DNA of 64,000 nt from Sphingomonas sp. C3-2 (GTDB taxonomy: Bacteria; Pseudomonadota; Alphaproteobacteria; Sphingomonadales; Sphingomonadaceae), in contig NZ_CP130322.1 in the NCBI RefSeq assembly GCF_033025475.1, positions 620,001-684,000 on the forward strand. Reading direction: 5' to 3'. A program made the translations under genes and the position numbers. The notes beneath the pieces were generated by a model. It ran no database searches and was not told where the DNA came from. It saw only the letters and a list, made by a program, of their open reading frames with translations. Shown here in pieces: positions 45,821 through 53,931 of the stretch (positions are counted from its first letter, which is position 1; the number at the start of each line of letters is the position of its first letter).

Positions 45821-48202
45821 ATGACCAGGAAAAGTAGAGGGTTCGTGATCTGGCGTACGGGCACCGCGCTCGCCACAGCACTTCTTGCAGGGACCGCGCA
45901 GGCGGAAACGCCTGCCCCCGCCCCGGCCGAAGCGGCGGTGGATTCCGCCGATGCGGCGGAAATCACCGTCACCGCGCGCCGCCGAGAGGAAAGCGCACAG
46001 GATGTACCGATCGCGCTCAGCGTGGTCGACGCCGCCACGCTCGAGGCGACGGGCAATTTCTCGATCGGCCATATCCAGCAGCTGGTGCCCAGCCTTCAGG
46101 TGTTCAGCTTCAATCCGCGCAACACCAACATCAACATTCGCGGGCTCGGCTCGAACGTCGCGCTCACCAATGACGGGCTCGAAAACGGCGTCGGCGTCTA
46201 TGTCGACAATGTCTATTACGGCCGCGTCGGCCAGTCGCAGTTCGATCTCGTCGATCTGCAGCAGATCGAGGTGCTGCGCGGGCCCCAGGGCACGCTCTTC
46301 GGCAAGAACACGACCGCCGGCGCCATCAATATCAGTTCGCGCGCGCCCAGCTTCGAACCCGAATTTTCGGGCGAGGCGACGATCGGCGACTATGGCTACC
46401 ACCAGCTGCGCGGCTCGGTCTCCGCCCCGCTGATCGGCGACAGCGTCGCCTTTCGCCTCAGCCTTGCCGACACGCACCGCGACGGCTTCCTCACCAACAT
46501 CACCACCGGCGCCAAGGCGCAGGATTACGACAATTTCACCGCGCGCGGCCAGTTGCTGATCGTGCCCGATGATCGGGTCACGGTCCGGCTGATCGGCGAT
46601 TACTCCCGGCAGAAACAGCACCATGTGCTCAATATCTTCGCCAATTATTTCGGCACCTACGAAAACGGCGCGCCGATCGCGAACAACTTCTACGATCGCG
46701 CGGCCCGCGCCGGATATACGCCGCCCGCCATCGATCCCTTTGCGCGGATCGGCGATTCCGACGCGCATTATCAGGCCGAGATGCAGGGCTACGGCGTCTC
46801 GGGCCAGCTCGACTGGGATTTCGGGGGCGCTGCGCTGACCGCGATCACCGCCTACCGCTGGTGGGATTGGGATCCCGCCAATGACGGGGACTCGACCGCG
46901 CTTCCCATCGTCACCAAGGCCGAACAGGCGAACCGCCAACGCCAGTTCAGCCAGGAAATCCGCCTGGGCTCCACCGGTGCAAACCATTTCGACTATGTCG
47001 TCGGCGCCTATTATTTCTGGCAGCGCGTCCGCGGCTATGGCACCACGGCCTACGGCGCAGCCGCGGCAGACTGGAACCTGCCGACCGTCCCCGCGGCCAT
47101 CGGCAATGCCGCGCTCAACGGGTTCGAGGCGGATTCGATCTCGACCCCCGAAACCAAAAGCTACGCACTGTTCGGGCAGACCGACTGGAAGATCAGCGAC
47201 GCCCTGAAACTCACCACCGGGCTGCGATTTACGCATGAGGTGAAATCGGGCGCGTACAGCCAGTTCCATGTCGCGGGTGTCGATCTGTCGACGCTGGCAC
47301 CGGCACAGGCCGCCATCGCCGCCGCGATCCGCAACCAGTTCAACCCGGTGACCGATTATCGCACGCGTTTCAGCGACGACAGTCTCTCCGGGCTGATCAG
47401 CCTTTCCTACAAGGCCGCCGATAGCGCGCTCCTCTACGCCACCTATTCGCGCGGCAGCAAATCGGGCGGGCTCAACCTCGCCGCATTGCCCGCGGGCGTC
47501 GCTCCCGATGTGAAGCCCGAAAAGGTCGATCATTTCGAACTGGGGCTGAAATCCAATCCGTTCGACGGGTTCACCGCCAACCTTGTCGGCTATTGGACCG
47601 AGGTCAGCGACTATCAGACGGCGGTCACCGAACAGGTCGAAAACACCGTCAGCTACCGCCAATATATCGCCAACATCCCCAAGGTGCGTTCACGCGGGTT
47701 CGAGGCGGATCTCGTCTATGCGCCCAGCCGCCAGATCAGCCTGTCGGCATCGGCCGCCTATAACGACGCCACCTATCGCAGCTATGCGAACGCCCCGCAG
47801 GCGCCCGAGCGCGCAAATATCGGCGGCGTGCAGGATCTGTCGGGCGCCCAGCTCGCCGGTGCCCCCAAATTCACCTACACGCTGGGCGCCGATCTCTCCC
47901 AGCCCGTGGGCGACTGGGACGGCCGCGGGGTCGAGATCTATGGCCACGGCGATTTCGCGCATCGCTCCTCGTTCAATTCCTCGTCCAGCAATTCGGCCTA
48001 TGCGCAGGTCCCCGCTTACGGCGTGCTCAATATTCGCTTCGGGCTGCGCACCGACGATGGCCGCTGGGACCTCTCGGTCTGGGCCCGCAACCTCACCGAC
48101 GAACAGTATTTCCAGACGCTCAGCCCCGGCAACACCGGGCTCGTCACCGGCCTGATCGGCGACCCGCGCACCGTCGGTGCAACCCTCCGGACCAAATTGT
48201 GA
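45821..48202 (+). CDS. TonB-dependent outer-membrane receptor
   Basis: This is a 793-residue TonB-dependent receptor. The signal peptide (residues 1-28, ending GTAQA) is followed by a plug with ITVTARRREESAQDVPIALSV and VEVLRGPQGTLFGKNTTAGAI-type signature, and a beta-barrel with a C-terminal Leu (TLRTKL). It is the first gene of a plus-strand set with a GPH transporter eight bases downstream and two dioxygenases, so it most likely imports the substrate of that operon. The ribosome site before the ATG is weak (GGGGGA about 16 bases upstream). Confidence 0.93.
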   Translation: MTRKSRGFVIWRTGTALATALLAGTAQAETPAPAPAEAAVDSADAAEITVTARRREESAQDVPIALSVVDAATLEATGNFSIGHIQQLVPSLQVFSFNPRNTNINIRGLGSNVALTNDGLENGVGVYVDNVYYGRVGQSQFDLVDLQQIEVLRGPQGTLFGKNTTAGAINISSRAPSFEPEFSGEATIGDYGYHQLRGSVSAPLIGDSVAFRLSLADTHRDGFLTNITTGAKAQDYDNFTARGQLLIVPDDRVTVRLIGDYSRQKQHHVLNIFANYFGTYENGAPIANNFYDRAARAGYTPPAIDPFARIGDSDAHYQAEMQGYGVSGQLDWDFGGAALTAITAYRWWDWDPANDGDSTALPIVTKAEQANRQRQFSQEIRLGSTGANHFDYVVGAYYFWQRVRGYGTTAYGAAAADWNLPTVPAAIGNAALNGFEADSISTPETKSYALFGQTDWKISDALKLTTGLRFTHEVKSGAYSQFHVAGVDLSTLAPAQAAIAAAIRNQFNPVTDYRTRFSDDSLSGLISLSYKAADSALLYATYSRGSKSGGLNLAALPAGVAPDVKPEKVDHFELGLKSNPFDGFTANLVGYWTEVSDYQTAVTEQVENTVSYRQYIANIPKVRSRGFEADLVYAPSRQISLSASAAYNDATYRSYANAPQAPERANIGGVQDLSGAQLAGAPKFTYTLGADLSQPVGDWDGRGVEIYGHGDFAHRSSFNSSSSNSAYAQVPAYGVLNIRFGLRTDDGRWDLSVWARNLTDEQYFQTLSPGNTGLVTGLIGDPRTVGATLRTKL

Positions 48203-48209
48203 GGCGCTC

Positions 48210-49631
48210 ATGGCAACCGTGATCCCCATCCACAGCCCCCTGCCCGCCCCTGCCGAACCGGCGCGGGCCCGGCCGGCCGAACAACCCGCTCGGCTGAGCG
48301 GCTGGCGGCTCGCGGCCTTTTCCTCCTTCGCGGTTCCGGTGGCGGCCGCCCAGATGCCGGTCGGTGTCTATCTGCCCGCCATCTATGCCCAGCATTACGG
48401 CATTCCGCTCGCCACGCTCGGGCTGCTTTTCCTCGCCGAACGGCTGTGGGGGGCGGCCGCCGATCCGGTGATCGGGATCCTGAGCGATCGTACGCGTAGC
48501 CGCTTCGGCCGACGCCGCCCCTGGATCGCGGCGGGCGGGCTCCTTTTCGGGCTTTCGGCGATCGCCCTCTTCTTTCCCGGCGACGCCGTCTCCGCCTGGT
48601 CGCTCGGGCTCACGCTCTTCGTCTTCTATCTCGGCTGGTCGATGATGCAGATCCCCTATCTCGCCTGGAGCGGGGAGATTTCGGGCCAGTATCACGAGCG
48701 CACCCGCATCGCGACCTATGGCACGGTCGCCGGCTCCTCCGCGCTGCTCCTCGTCCTCATCCTCCCCACAATCGCCGACCAGCTGCGCCCCGGCGACGGC
48801 CCGCTGAAACTGGCGGCCATGGGCACGGTCGTGCTCGTCACGCTCGCCATCGCGCTTGTGCTCACGCTGCGCGCCTTTCCCGAAGCGCCCGCCCCGGCAA
48901 CGGCGCCCCGGCCCGTTCCCTTTGCAGAGGCGCTCCGCGTCATCCTGCGCGATCGGCTGTTGCTGCGCGTCATGGGATCTGACTTCGCCGTCACCTTCGG
49001 CCAGCTCGTCCGCAGCACGCTCTTCGTCTTCTTCGTCAGCAGCTATATGGGCCTGCAGCACTGGGCGAGCGGCCTCTTCCTGCTCCAGTTCGTCTTCGGC
49101 ATCGCGGCGGGTCCGATCTGGATGAAGGTGGCGCTCAAATTCGGCAAGCACCGCACCGCCGTGCTGGGCGAGGGGCTTCAGGTCGCGATCAACCTCGGGC
49201 TGCTGCTCGTCACCCCCAGCGCCTTTCCCCTGCTGATCGCGCTCACCGTGGCGCAGGGACTGGCGCAGGGATCGGGCAATCTCATGCTCCGCGCCATCGT
49301 CGCCGATGTCGCCGACCAGCACCGGCTCGATACCGGCGTCGATCGCACTGCGCTCTTCTTCTCGGTGTTCAGCCTCACCACCAAGGCCGGGATGGCCGCC
49401 GCCGTCGGCGTCGCCCTGCCGCTCGTCGCCTGGCTCGGCTTCAACCCGCAAGGACACAATACGCCCGAAGCCCTGACCGGCCTCCTCCTCGTCTTCGCGC
49501 TTGGCCCGGCCATCGCCCATGCAGTGTCCGCCTGGCTGATCCACGGCTTTCCGATCGACGAGGCACGCCACGCCGAAATCCGCCGTGCGCTCCATGCGCG
49601 CGACGCCGCCCCCTCATCCCCCGCAGAATGA
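48210..49631 (+). CDS. MFS transporter, GPH (glycoside-pentoside-hexuronide) group
   Basis: This is a 473-residue major-facilitator protein with about twelve transmembrane segments. The GPH hallmark is the loop after helix 2, DRTRSRFGRRRPWI, with the preceding AADPVIGILSD. A proline- and alanine-rich N-terminus of 35 residues precedes helix 1. It probably moves a substrate across the inner membrane by cation symport. It starts at an ATG eight bases after the TonB receptor stop with GAGG upstream, and is 13 bases before the first TauD gene, so the four genes form an operon. Confidence 0.9.
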   Translation: MATVIPIHSPLPAPAEPARARPAEQPARLSGWRLAAFSSFAVPVAAAQMPVGVYLPAIYAQHYGIPLATLGLLFLAERLWGAAADPVIGILSDRTRSRFGRRRPWIAAGGLLFGLSAIALFFPGDAVSAWSLGLTLFVFYLGWSMMQIPYLAWSGEISGQYHERTRIATYGTVAGSSALLLVLILPTIADQLRPGDGPLKLAAMGTVVLVTLAIALVLTLRAFPEAPAPATAPRPVPFAEALRVILRDRLLLRVMGSDFAVTFGQLVRSTLFVFFVSSYMGLQHWASGLFLLQFVFGIAAGPIWMKVALKFGKHRTAVLGEGLQVAINLGLLLVTPSAFPLLIALTVAQGLAQGSGNLMLRAIVADVADQHRLDTGVDRTALFFSVFSLTTKAGMAAAVGVALPLVAWLGFNPQGHNTPEALTGLLLVFALGPAIAHAVSAWLIHGFPIDEARHAEIRRALHARDAAPSSPAE

Positions 49632-49644
49632 ATGGAGACCAGCC

Positions 49645-50520
49645 ATGACCGCCTATGACCGTCATCTTGAAATTGACGACACCCTGTTCGACATCACCCC
49701 GCTCCAGCCCAGCCTCGGCGCGCTGATCACCGGGATCGATCTCACCCAGCCGCTCAGCGATGCGCAGCGCAACGCGCTTCACGCCACGCTCCTCAACTAC
49801 CGGGTGCTCTTCTTCCGCGATCAGCATCTCAGCCGCGAACAGCATGTCGCCCTCGGCCGCGCCTTCGGGGATCTGGAGGTGCACCCCGTCTTCTCGCATC
49901 CCGATCATCCGGAAATCCTGCCGCTCGTCGCCCGCGACCTTGCCGAACGCTATCGCCGCACCACCGACAGCAACTGGCATGCCGACACCACCTTCCGCGA
50001 GGAACCGTCCGCCGCCTCGATCCTGCTCGCGCACGTCTCTCCGTCGCTGGGCGGTGACACGGTCTTCGCCAATGCCGTCGCGGCCTATGAAACGCTCGAC
50101 GAAGACACCAAAAACCAGATCGACGGGCTGACCGCGATCCATGATCCCAGCGTCTTCATCCAGTTCCTCAATACCGAGGAAAAGAAGGAAGCGCTGCTCG
50201 CCCAATACCCCCCGGTCGAACATCCGGTGGTGCGCATCCATCCCGAAACCGGCGAAAAGCTACTCTACGTCAATTCGGTCTTCACGCGGCGGATCGTCGG
50301 GTTCGATGCCGCCGAAAGCGATGCCCTGCTCGCGCGGCTCTTCGATCAGGTGAAGCGCCCCGAATTCCAGGTGCGCTGGAGCTGGCGCCCCGGCTCGATC
50401 GCCTTCTGGGATAACCGCGCCACCCAGCACTACGCCGTGCCCGACTTCAACGAACCCCGCCACATGGAACGCGTCACCGTCATCGGCGACCGCCCGTTCG
50501 GCCCTGCCTCCGTCAACTGA
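49645..50520 (+). CDS. TauD/TfdA-family Fe(II)/2-oxoglutarate dioxygenase, first copy
   Basis: This is a 291-residue dioxygenase that couples oxidation of a substrate to decarboxylation of 2-oxoglutarate. The facial triad is visible: His and Asp in NWHADTTF (about 110-117) and the distal His in NRATQHYAV; the 2-oxoglutarate arginine is in RHMERVTV. Family members include taurine, alkylsulfate and phenoxyalkanoate dioxygenases. Residues 30-45 (ITGIDLTQPL) match the usual start. The start is the ATG at 49645 with GGAG upstream. A second, divergent dioxygenase follows after 25 bases. Confidence 0.93.
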   Translation: MTAYDRHLEIDDTLFDITPLQPSLGALITGIDLTQPLSDAQRNALHATLLNYRVLFFRDQHLSREQHVALGRAFGDLEVHPVFSHPDHPEILPLVARDLAERYRRTTDSNWHADTTFREEPSAASILLAHVSPSLGGDTVFANAVAAYETLDEDTKNQIDGLTAIHDPSVFIQFLNTEEKKEALLAQYPPVEHPVVRIHPETGEKLLYVNSVFTRRIVGFDAAESDALLARLFDQVKRPEFQVRWSWRPGSIAFWDNRATQHYAVPDFNEPRHMERVTVIGDRPFGPASVN

Positions 50521-50545
50521 ACCTCAAGCGCAAAAGGAAAACGCC

Positions 50546-51487
50546 ATGACTGCACTCAATCAGCACTTCGTGAATGCCCGTGATCCCCAAAGCCCGCTCG
50601 ATATCGTTCCCGTGGGCGGCCGCATCGGCGCCGAGATCCGCGGCGTCGCGCTGTCGGGCGATCTTGACGACGCAACCATCGCCGCCATCCGCGCCGCCGT
50701 CGTCCGCCACAAGGTCGTCTTCTTCCGCGATCAGGACACGCTCGACGACGCCCGGCAGGAAGGCTTTGCCGAACGCTTCGGCAAGCCCGTCGCGCACCCG
50801 ACCGTGCCCGTCGCATCCGGCTCCAAATATCTGCTCGAGCTGGACTCGCGCGAAGGCTATGCCGCCGCCAGCTGGCACACCGACGTCACCTTCGTCGATG
50901 CCTATCCCGAGGCCTCGATCCTGCGCGCAATCACCATTCCCGAAGCGGGCGGCGACACGCTCTGGGCCAACGGCGTCACCGCCTATGAAGAACTGCCCGA
51001 CGCGCTGAAGACATTGGTCGACGGGCTCTGGGCGCTCCACACCAACGCCTATGACTATGCCGCCACCTTCTCGGGCGTCAGCCGCGCCCAGCTGGATCAG
51101 CACCGCAATGTCTTTGCCTCCACCGTCTATGAAACCGAGCATCCGGTCGTCCGCGTCCATCCCGAAAGCGGCGAACGCGCGCTGCTCGTCGGCCATTTCG
51201 TCAAGCAGTTCGTCGGCCTGAACGGGCAGGATTCGCAGCGCCTCTTCGCGATCCTGCAGGATCACATCACCAGGCCGGAAAACACCGTGCGCTGGCGCTG
51301 GCGCGCGGGCGACGTCGCGATCTGGGACAACCGCTCGACCCAGCACCGCGCCATCGCCGATTTCGGTTTGCAGCGCCGCACGCTGCGCCGCGCCACCATC
51401 GCGGGTGATGTGCCGATCGCGATCGACGGCACCCGCAGCCGCGTGATCAAGCCCGAACCGGCCCCGCTGCTCGAAGCCGCCGAATAA
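50546..51487 (+). CDS. TauD/TfdA-family Fe(II)/2-oxoglutarate dioxygenase, second copy
   Basis: This is a 313-residue homologue of the preceding gene. The triad is His and Asp in SWHTDVTF and the distal His in NRSTQHRAI; the arginine lies in RRTLRRATI. The proteins share RIVGF/KQFVGL-like blocks and the RxHPExGE motif (VRVHPESGE, VRIHPETGE) but are clearly distinct, so two substrates or two enantiomers of one substrate are possible, as known for RdpA/SdpA in phenoxypropionate-degrading sphingomonads. AAAAGGA precedes the ATG. A strong terminator follows. Confidence 0.93.
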   Translation: MTALNQHFVNARDPQSPLDIVPVGGRIGAEIRGVALSGDLDDATIAAIRAAVVRHKVVFFRDQDTLDDARQEGFAERFGKPVAHPTVPVASGSKYLLELDSREGYAAASWHTDVTFVDAYPEASILRAITIPEAGGDTLWANGVTAYEELPDALKTLVDGLWALHTNAYDYAATFSGVSRAQLDQHRNVFASTVYETEHPVVRVHPESGERALLVGHFVKQFVGLNGQDSQRLFAILQDHITRPENTVRWRWRAGDVAIWDNRSTQHRAIADFGLQRRTLRRATIAGDVPIAIDGTRSRVIKPEPAPLLEAAE

Positions 51488-51521
51488 CGTCTCGTCCCGC
51501 ATTCTCTCCGCGGGCCAAACT

Positions 51522-51561
51522 CGACCACGCCCCTGTTCCTCCGGGGGGCGTGGTCGCTTTT
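51522..51561 (+). terminator. Strong terminator after the dioxygenase operon
   Basis: Arms CGACCACGCCCC and GGGGCGTGGTCG with the loop TGTTCCTCCGG are followed by CTTTT. It separates the TonB-GPH-TauD-TauD unit from the quinoprotein gene. Confidence 0.9.
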
Positions 51562-51608
51562 CGTTCGACTTTTCGCTTTTCGGCCCCGGCCAAAAGATTA
51601 TCGTCCTG

Positions 51609-51628
51609 CCCAAATTATAAGATTTGGG
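51609..51628 (+). promoter_or_regulatory. Inverted repeat covering the ribosome-binding site of the quinoprotein
   Basis: CCCAAAT-TATAAG-ATTTGGG has perfect 7-bp arms. The right arm overlaps the GGGGAGAAGG ribosome site of the ATG at 51636. The spacer TATAAG also resembles a -10 element. It could be an operator or a leader hairpin that hides the ribosome site. Confidence 0.5.
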
Positions 51629-51635
51629 GAGAAGG

Positions 51636-53729
51636 ATGGGGGCAAGGTTTCCGGGCGCAGGATCGTTTCGCGCCATCATTCTGGCGGCCGGCTGCGGGTT
51701 GCTGCTGGCCAGTTGCTCGAACAACGCCAACCCGGCGGCGCACGACGCCACCGCATCGGACAATCCGGATAATTGGACCGGCTATGGCCGCACTGCGGGC
51801 GAACAGCATTTCAGCCCGCTTACCGATATCAACGACGGCAATGTCGGTCGATTGGGGCTTGCCTGGTCCTTCGATCTCGATCCCGGCAACGCCGTCTCCG
51901 CCCCCGTCGCGGCGGATGGCATCCTCTATATCGCCACCGGCTACAGCGTCGTGCGCGCGTTCGAGGCGGCCACCGGCAAGCTGCTCTGGGAACATGATCC
52001 CAAGGCCGCGCGCGCGGCGGGGCGCAAGCTGCGTCAGGGCTGGGGCATTCGCGGCCTCGCCTATTCCGACGGCGCGGTCTTTGTCGGCACGCATGACGGC
52101 CGCCTGCTCGCGCTCGACGCCAAAACCGGCAAGGAACGCTGGAGCGCGATGACCGTCAGCGCCGATGATGGGCGCTATATCACTGGCGCACCGCGCGTCT
52201 TCGATGGCAAGGTCATTATCGGCCACGGCGGCGCCGACGTCGCCGATATTCGCGGTTATGTCACCGCCTATGACGCGCGCACCGGGCGCCAGCTCTGGCG
52301 CTTCCACACCGTGCCCGGAAACCCCGCCGACGGGTTCGAGAACAAGGCCATGGAAATGGCCGCCAAGACATGGTCCGGCGACTGGTGGAAATATGGCGGC
52401 GGCGGCACCGTCTGGAACGCCATGACCTATGATCCGGGGCAAAAGCTCATCATTCTGGGCACCGGCAACGGCGCGCCGTGGAACCACAAGATCCGCAGCA
52501 AGGGCGAAGGCGACAACCTCTTCCTCGCCTCGATCGTCGCGCTCGATGCCGCCACCGGCGCATATCGCTGGCATTATCAGGTCAATCCGGGCGAAAGCTG
52601 GGATTATAACGCAGCGATGGACATGCAGCTCGCCGATCTCGAAATCGGCGGCGCACGGCGCCAGGTGCTGATGACCGCGCCCAAGAACGGCTTTTTCTAT
52701 GTCATCGACCGGACGAACGGAAAGCTGATCTCGGCCGAGCCTTATGCCCATGTCAGCTGGGCCAGCCGGATCGACACCAAGACCGGCCGTCCCGTCGAAA
52801 CGCCGGGCGCGCGCTATCCCGATGGCCAGCGTTTCACCATGTGGCCCGGCCCGATTGGCGCGCACAGCTGGCTGCCCATGGCGTTCAGCCCGCGCGCCGG
52901 GCTTGCCTTTATCCCCGCCATCGAAATGGGCGCCACCTATAGCGATGCCGGGATCGAAAAAATCGACTGGAAACGCACCCCCGGCATGGTGATGGACGGC
53001 GGCACCTTTCCCGATTTCGCGGTCAACGATCCCGCCCGCCGCCACGGCAGCAGCGAGTTGGTGGCCTGGGATCCCGTCCGCCAAAAGGCCGTCTGGAAGG
53101 TCCGCACGCTTGGCCCATGGGGCGGCGGCGTGATGGCAACGGGGGGCAATCTCGTCTTCCAGGGGCAGATCGACGGCAAGTTCACCGCCTATGCGGCTGA
53201 CAGCGGCAAGCCGCTGTGGCGCTTCGACGCGCAGGCCCCCGTCCTCGCCCCGCCGATCAGCTACCGCTCAAAGGGCCGGCAATATGTCACCGTGCTGACC
53301 GGTCTCGGCACCAGCGGCGCCTCCTACGGCGCACTCATTCCGGTCCGCGCGGATTACCGCACACAGGCGCGCCGCGTGCTGACCTTCGTGATCGACGGCA
53401 CGGCCAAGCTGCCGCCCGCCGAAAAGGCCGATCTCACGCCGTTCGACGATCCCGATTTCCGCGCCGATCCGGCGCTTGCGCAGTTCGGCGCGCTCCAGTT
53501 CGCCAATCATTGCGGCATCTGCCATGGCGGCGGCGCGGTGGGCGCGGGTCAGGCGCCCGATCTGCGGATGTCGGCCATCGTGCCGGTGGGCGAAGCCTTC
53601 ACCGATATCGTGCGGGGCGGCGCGCTGGTCGATAACGGCATGCCCCGGTTCGAGGAACTGGACGACCGCACGATCGAAGCCATCCGCCACTATGTTCGCA
53701 GCGAGGCCGCGGTCGCGCGCGGCAAATAA
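51636..53729 (+). CDS. Lipoprotein quinohaemoprotein (PQQ) dehydrogenase
   Basis: This is a 697-residue protein. A lipoprotein leader (lipobox LLAS-Cys27) is followed by an eight-bladed PQQ-binding propeller and a C-terminal cytochrome c domain: haem site CGICH at 626-630 and the likely axial Met669 in NGMPRF. The catalytic aspartate is probably in GESWDYNAAMD and the Ca ligand Asn in GNGAPWN. The vicinal Cys-Cys ring of methanol/ethanol dehydrogenases is absent; that region reads LRQGWGIRGLAY. It would oxidise an alcohol in the periplasm and pass electrons to cytochromes. The substrate is unknown. Confidence 0.92.
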   Translation: MGARFPGAGSFRAIILAAGCGLLLASCSNNANPAAHDATASDNPDNWTGYGRTAGEQHFSPLTDINDGNVGRLGLAWSFDLDPGNAVSAPVAADGILYIATGYSVVRAFEAATGKLLWEHDPKAARAAGRKLRQGWGIRGLAYSDGAVFVGTHDGRLLALDAKTGKERWSAMTVSADDGRYITGAPRVFDGKVIIGHGGADVADIRGYVTAYDARTGRQLWRFHTVPGNPADGFENKAMEMAAKTWSGDWWKYGGGGTVWNAMTYDPGQKLIILGTGNGAPWNHKIRSKGEGDNLFLASIVALDAATGAYRWHYQVNPGESWDYNAAMDMQLADLEIGGARRQVLMTAPKNGFFYVIDRTNGKLISAEPYAHVSWASRIDTKTGRPVETPGARYPDGQRFTMWPGPIGAHSWLPMAFSPRAGLAFIPAIEMGATYSDAGIEKIDWKRTPGMVMDGGTFPDFAVNDPARRHGSSELVAWDPVRQKAVWKVRTLGPWGGGVMATGGNLVFQGQIDGKFTAYAADSGKPLWRFDAQAPVLAPPISYRSKGRQYVTVLTGLGTSGASYGALIPVRADYRTQARRVLTFVIDGTAKLPPAEKADLTPFDDPDFRADPALAQFGALQFANHCGICHGGGAVGAGQAPDLRMSAIVPVGEAFTDIVRGGALVDNGMPRFEELDDRTIEAIRHYVRSEAAVARGK

Positions 53730-53748
53730 TCAGGATGCGCGGACGCGC

Positions 53749-53931
53749 CTAGCAGCAGCGCCCGCCATTCTTCCCGCCATAACGGGCTTCCTGCCGGTTG
53801 CGGAAAAACTCGGTCCGATCCATCGGGCGCGCATCGGGATGATGCTCGCCCATATGCTTCAGATAGGCGTCATAACTGGGCAGGCCGACCATCAGCCCGC
53901 CCATTTCGCGCAGCTTTGCCCAGACGCCCAT
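53749..53931 (-). CDS. YbdD/YjiX family protein
   Basis: This is a 60-residue protein (MGVWAKLREMGGLMVGLPSYDAYLKHMGEHHPD...) of the YbdD/YjiX family that accompanies CstA/BtsT transporters and is needed for pyruvate uptake in E. coli. Its ATG overlaps the cstA stop (TGATG), so the two are co-translated. The C-terminal GKNGGRCC ends in two cysteines. An alternative GTG lies one codon earlier. It is convergent with the quinoprotein gene, 19 bp apart. Confidence 0.9.
   Translation of the reverse strand: MGVWAKLREMGGLMVGLPSYDAYLKHMGEHHPDARPMDRTEFFRNRQEARYGGKNGGRCC

Noticed and set aside
45461-47662. A 733-codon open frame on the minus strand
   Set aside because: It lies opposite the TonB receptor at 45821-48202 and results from C-biased codons in GC-rich DNA. 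It has no recognisable domain.
48144-49595. A 483-codon minus-strand frame rich in Asp, Glu and Arg
   Set aside because: It is the reverse of the GPH transporter; the composition is what antisense membrane-protein codons give.
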